Assembly: GCA_030849465.1 (NCBI GenBank)
Contig: JARVLF010000023.1
Span: 186,001-250,000 of the forward strand
Length of the DNA stretch: 64,000 nt
Reading direction: 5' to 3'
DNA from: Moesziomyces globuligerus
Taxonomy: Eukaryota > Basidiomycota > Ustilaginomycetes > Ustilaginales > Ustilaginaceae
In this document: positions 61,981 through 64,000 of the stretch, piece by piece
Layout of the letters: the number at the start of each line of letters is the position of its first letter
Numbering within the stretch: position 1 is the first letter of the stretch
The notes under the pieces: model-generated
Database searches by the model: none
Told to the model about the DNA's origin: nothing
Seen by the model: the letters and a program-made list of their open reading frames with translations, nothing else
Program-made: the position numbers and the translations under genes

Positions 61981-64000
61981 CATTGCAGGCTCTTGTTCGT
62001 GAAGGCTTCGGCTCGGATTATTTTCTTTAGCGTGACCAACGGTGTGGTCACGATACAGTAGCCCTGCCCTGTCCTACAGTACACGCTTCTTCCCCTTGCA
62101 TGTCTTGCATGGCTGCATGTCCAAGCCACCAAGGACGTCCTATTGTGCTGCCGCCCTGCGGCCAAACTCACGGGTCGTCGGGGATTCCGAAAGAAGAACA
62201 CGGGCTGCTCTCGACGATCGAGCATTTGGCCCCGCTTTTCTCGTGTCACAGACGCCAGCCAGCTGAGAGAAGATGAGATCGAACTTTCCCAAGCCATGTT
62301 CGCGGCGTCCCGAGCGCTCGGGTTGCGAACTGCAACCTTTGCTTTGGCCGGAGCGTGGACTGCTACAGTACGGAGCCCGATCGGAATTCCAAAAAGTGTG
62401 CAGCGCCGGCCAAGGCAAGACGATCCCGCGGGACATCCGATGTGGGCCGGCAGGGGCCGACAACGCAGCGTGATTGCGACAGCAAATGGGGCCCGCCGCA
62501 TCGAGTTGCGAATTCAGGGTTGGCTCGCATCAGCAGCTGCAGGAGCGTACTGTGTAGTGGTACCGAGCCGGAAAAGCGAGGGCGAGTCAGGCACCAAAGC
62601 ACAGTGCAGTGAGGCTGCGTGCTCACCAGCTTCTTGAATTCACGCAACCTCGGCCGATTCCCATTGTTTCGCATCAGCTGGCTCTGGGCCTTTTAAGCGA
62701 GCCATCCAGTGCATGCGGCCGGAGCTCTAAGTCATCTCTTCATTGTTTGCGGCTCAGAAGACAAGCTGACAAGCTGCTAGTCCGAACAATGGTCATTGAC
62801 ATTCACGTCGATGGCAGCGACGGTTCTCGCAAGGACCTAGAAGCTGAGCCGCTTTGTTTCAAGACATCAGACGATGACAGCAGCCACTGCGACTCCCATT
62901 CTTGGAAAGGAGCCGAGACATACACCATCGACATTGGCTGACTTTGTCAATCAAGCCCCGAACTGGTCGTCTTTCCAAAGGAATAGGGCCAGGGTCAGAG
63001 TCAGGCAGAGGACGGGCGTTGCTGCGACGAGTCGACTGTGCAGCCGCGAGCAGCGCAAAAGCCGCGTTTGGGCCGATGGCTCTAAACGACATGCATACGG
63101 TGTCCCGAGCCATGCAGTGCGGCTGCACATGCTCAATGCCAAGCCAGCAACCTTGCGAAGGCGGCTACAGATGCTAGCTGGTCGCAGTAGGACGCTTGCT
63201 TTTGCCCCTGCCTACGCAAGGCACGCGCGCTCCTAAGGCCGACTGAGATCTGGCTTTAGGAATGAAGCGAAGTCCAGAACTCGCGTTCCGCTCCGAGTTT
63301 CGAGCCAATAACGAGACGCCCACTTTCCGATGCGCTCCGTTAAGCGCAACACACCTGTAGCTTCCGGGCAAACACTCGGCAAGCTGCAGGCCCACCTCAG
63401 CCACCAGCGTGATCACCCTCGATATCAGCACTGGTGATCTTGACATGACGGTCGCATCGGCCTGCCGAGGTTGACATTGTCGCTTGACGATAGTTTGTCC
63501 ACGGAGGTTTCGCATTTCTGACAGCAGTCGAGCGAGCTTTTGTCTTCGGTCAGCTTCGGAGTGGGGGGGAAATGGTTTGACCGACGCAGCGAGCCAGCTC
63601 CGAGCCGGATCGCAAATCCGATTTGCTTCAGAATTCCGTGGCGCACGGAGCGGAAAAGAGCCACGACAACGCCTATGGTTCTCCGCTTTTCCGTACTCTC
63701 TGGAAGCTGTGCTCTAGCACACAGAGCGCGGCAAAGTTTGCAAGGCCACATTCCTCGCTCCGCTTTTCTGAAACGTCTCTTGTTGCCACACCACGCAGGC
63801 ACTACCCGGAAAGACGCTCGGGTCGCGCTCGAGCTCGTCGGAACGACGCCGCTGTCGAAACACCAAGCACGACGGCTGAGCGCCAAGGCCACCAGGAGTT
63901 TTCTGCAGTCCCATTGTTTGTCAGCGACGAGGCTACGTCGTTGCAGGGTCGGGTCGCCGTAAGGTGACAGGCTGACATGGGACAGCGGAGTTGAGCCTGT

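Larger units (their letters stand above)
56396..64000. other. 7.6-kb region without a supported gene, upstream of the forkhead gene
   Basis: The first 1.1 kb (to about 57500) is probably forkhead promoter and leader. Beyond that, neither strand shows an ORF with codon bias or a domain. AT-rich islands stand out in GC-rich surroundings: about 58205-58260, 58308-58345 and 60790-60860. Short tandem repeats occur at 58988-59015 (TGTGCGG, four units) and 61960-61980 (CATTTGG, three units). It may hold non-coding RNA, decayed repeats, or short spliced genes I cannot resolve by eye. The window ends inside it. Confidence 0.45.

Overview
The window reads as nuclear DNA of a basidiomycete fungus, most likely a smut (Ustilaginomycetes). 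The reasons are GC-rich codon usage, short GT-AG introns with some very small exons, long mostly intronless ORFs, secreted effector-like genes, and the typical fungal forms of Sda1, Dbp7, Cgr1 and Vtc4. This is inference from gene content; no rRNA marker is present.

Layout. 0-2.2 kb: the tail of an unidentified gene, then a spliced gene fusing a glutathione S-transferase-like domain to the histidine enzyme His6. 3.6-5.6 kb: actin, with a 7-nt first coding exon and a 14-nt second one. 7.3-9.9 kb: a secreted lysozyme-like (GH23) protein converging on a Rad10/ERCC1 repair gene with an unusual C-terminal tail. 11.3-13.7 kb: ribosomal protein uL2 and an unrecognised ORF. 14.8-17.2 kb: two secreted, effector-like genes on the same strand. 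18.2-23.4 kb: an intron-containing tRNA-Lys, then eIF5B head to head with Cgr1. 24.6-27.3 kb: a metallophosphatase-like plus RRM protein. 29.2-30.6 kb: a bHLH-zipper regulator with two decayed copies of its zipper-coding end behind its stop codon. 30.6-36.0 kb: a gene desert. 36.0-39.6 kb: carbamoyl-phosphate synthase large subunit (arginine pathway). 41.7-42.4 kb: a small Myb/SANT-like protein rebuilt from four exons, one of 16 nt. 42.6-48.6 kb: Dbp7 and Sda1 head to head. 48.9-51.5 kb: Vtc4 polyphosphate polymerase. 53.7-56.4 kb: a forkhead factor followed by about 7.6 kb with no gene I can support.

Theme. Housekeeping translation and ribosome-assembly genes dominate (uL2, eIF5B, Cgr1, Dbp7, Sda1, tRNA-Lys), and two divergent pairs share promoters. 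Amino-acid biosynthesis (His6, Cpa2), DNA repair (Rad10) and phosphate storage (Vtc4) are interspersed. The accessory part consists of three secreted proteins and three transcription-factor-like genes, the bHLH and forkhead ones each with a large gene-free upstream region.

Most notable observations: the GST-His6 fusion, a ubiquitin-interacting-motif-like ending on Rad10, the decayed zipper copies behind the bHLH gene, and two microexons. Eukaryotic genes have no ribosome binding sites of the bacterial type, and I saw no CRISPR array, insertion sequence or intact transposon.
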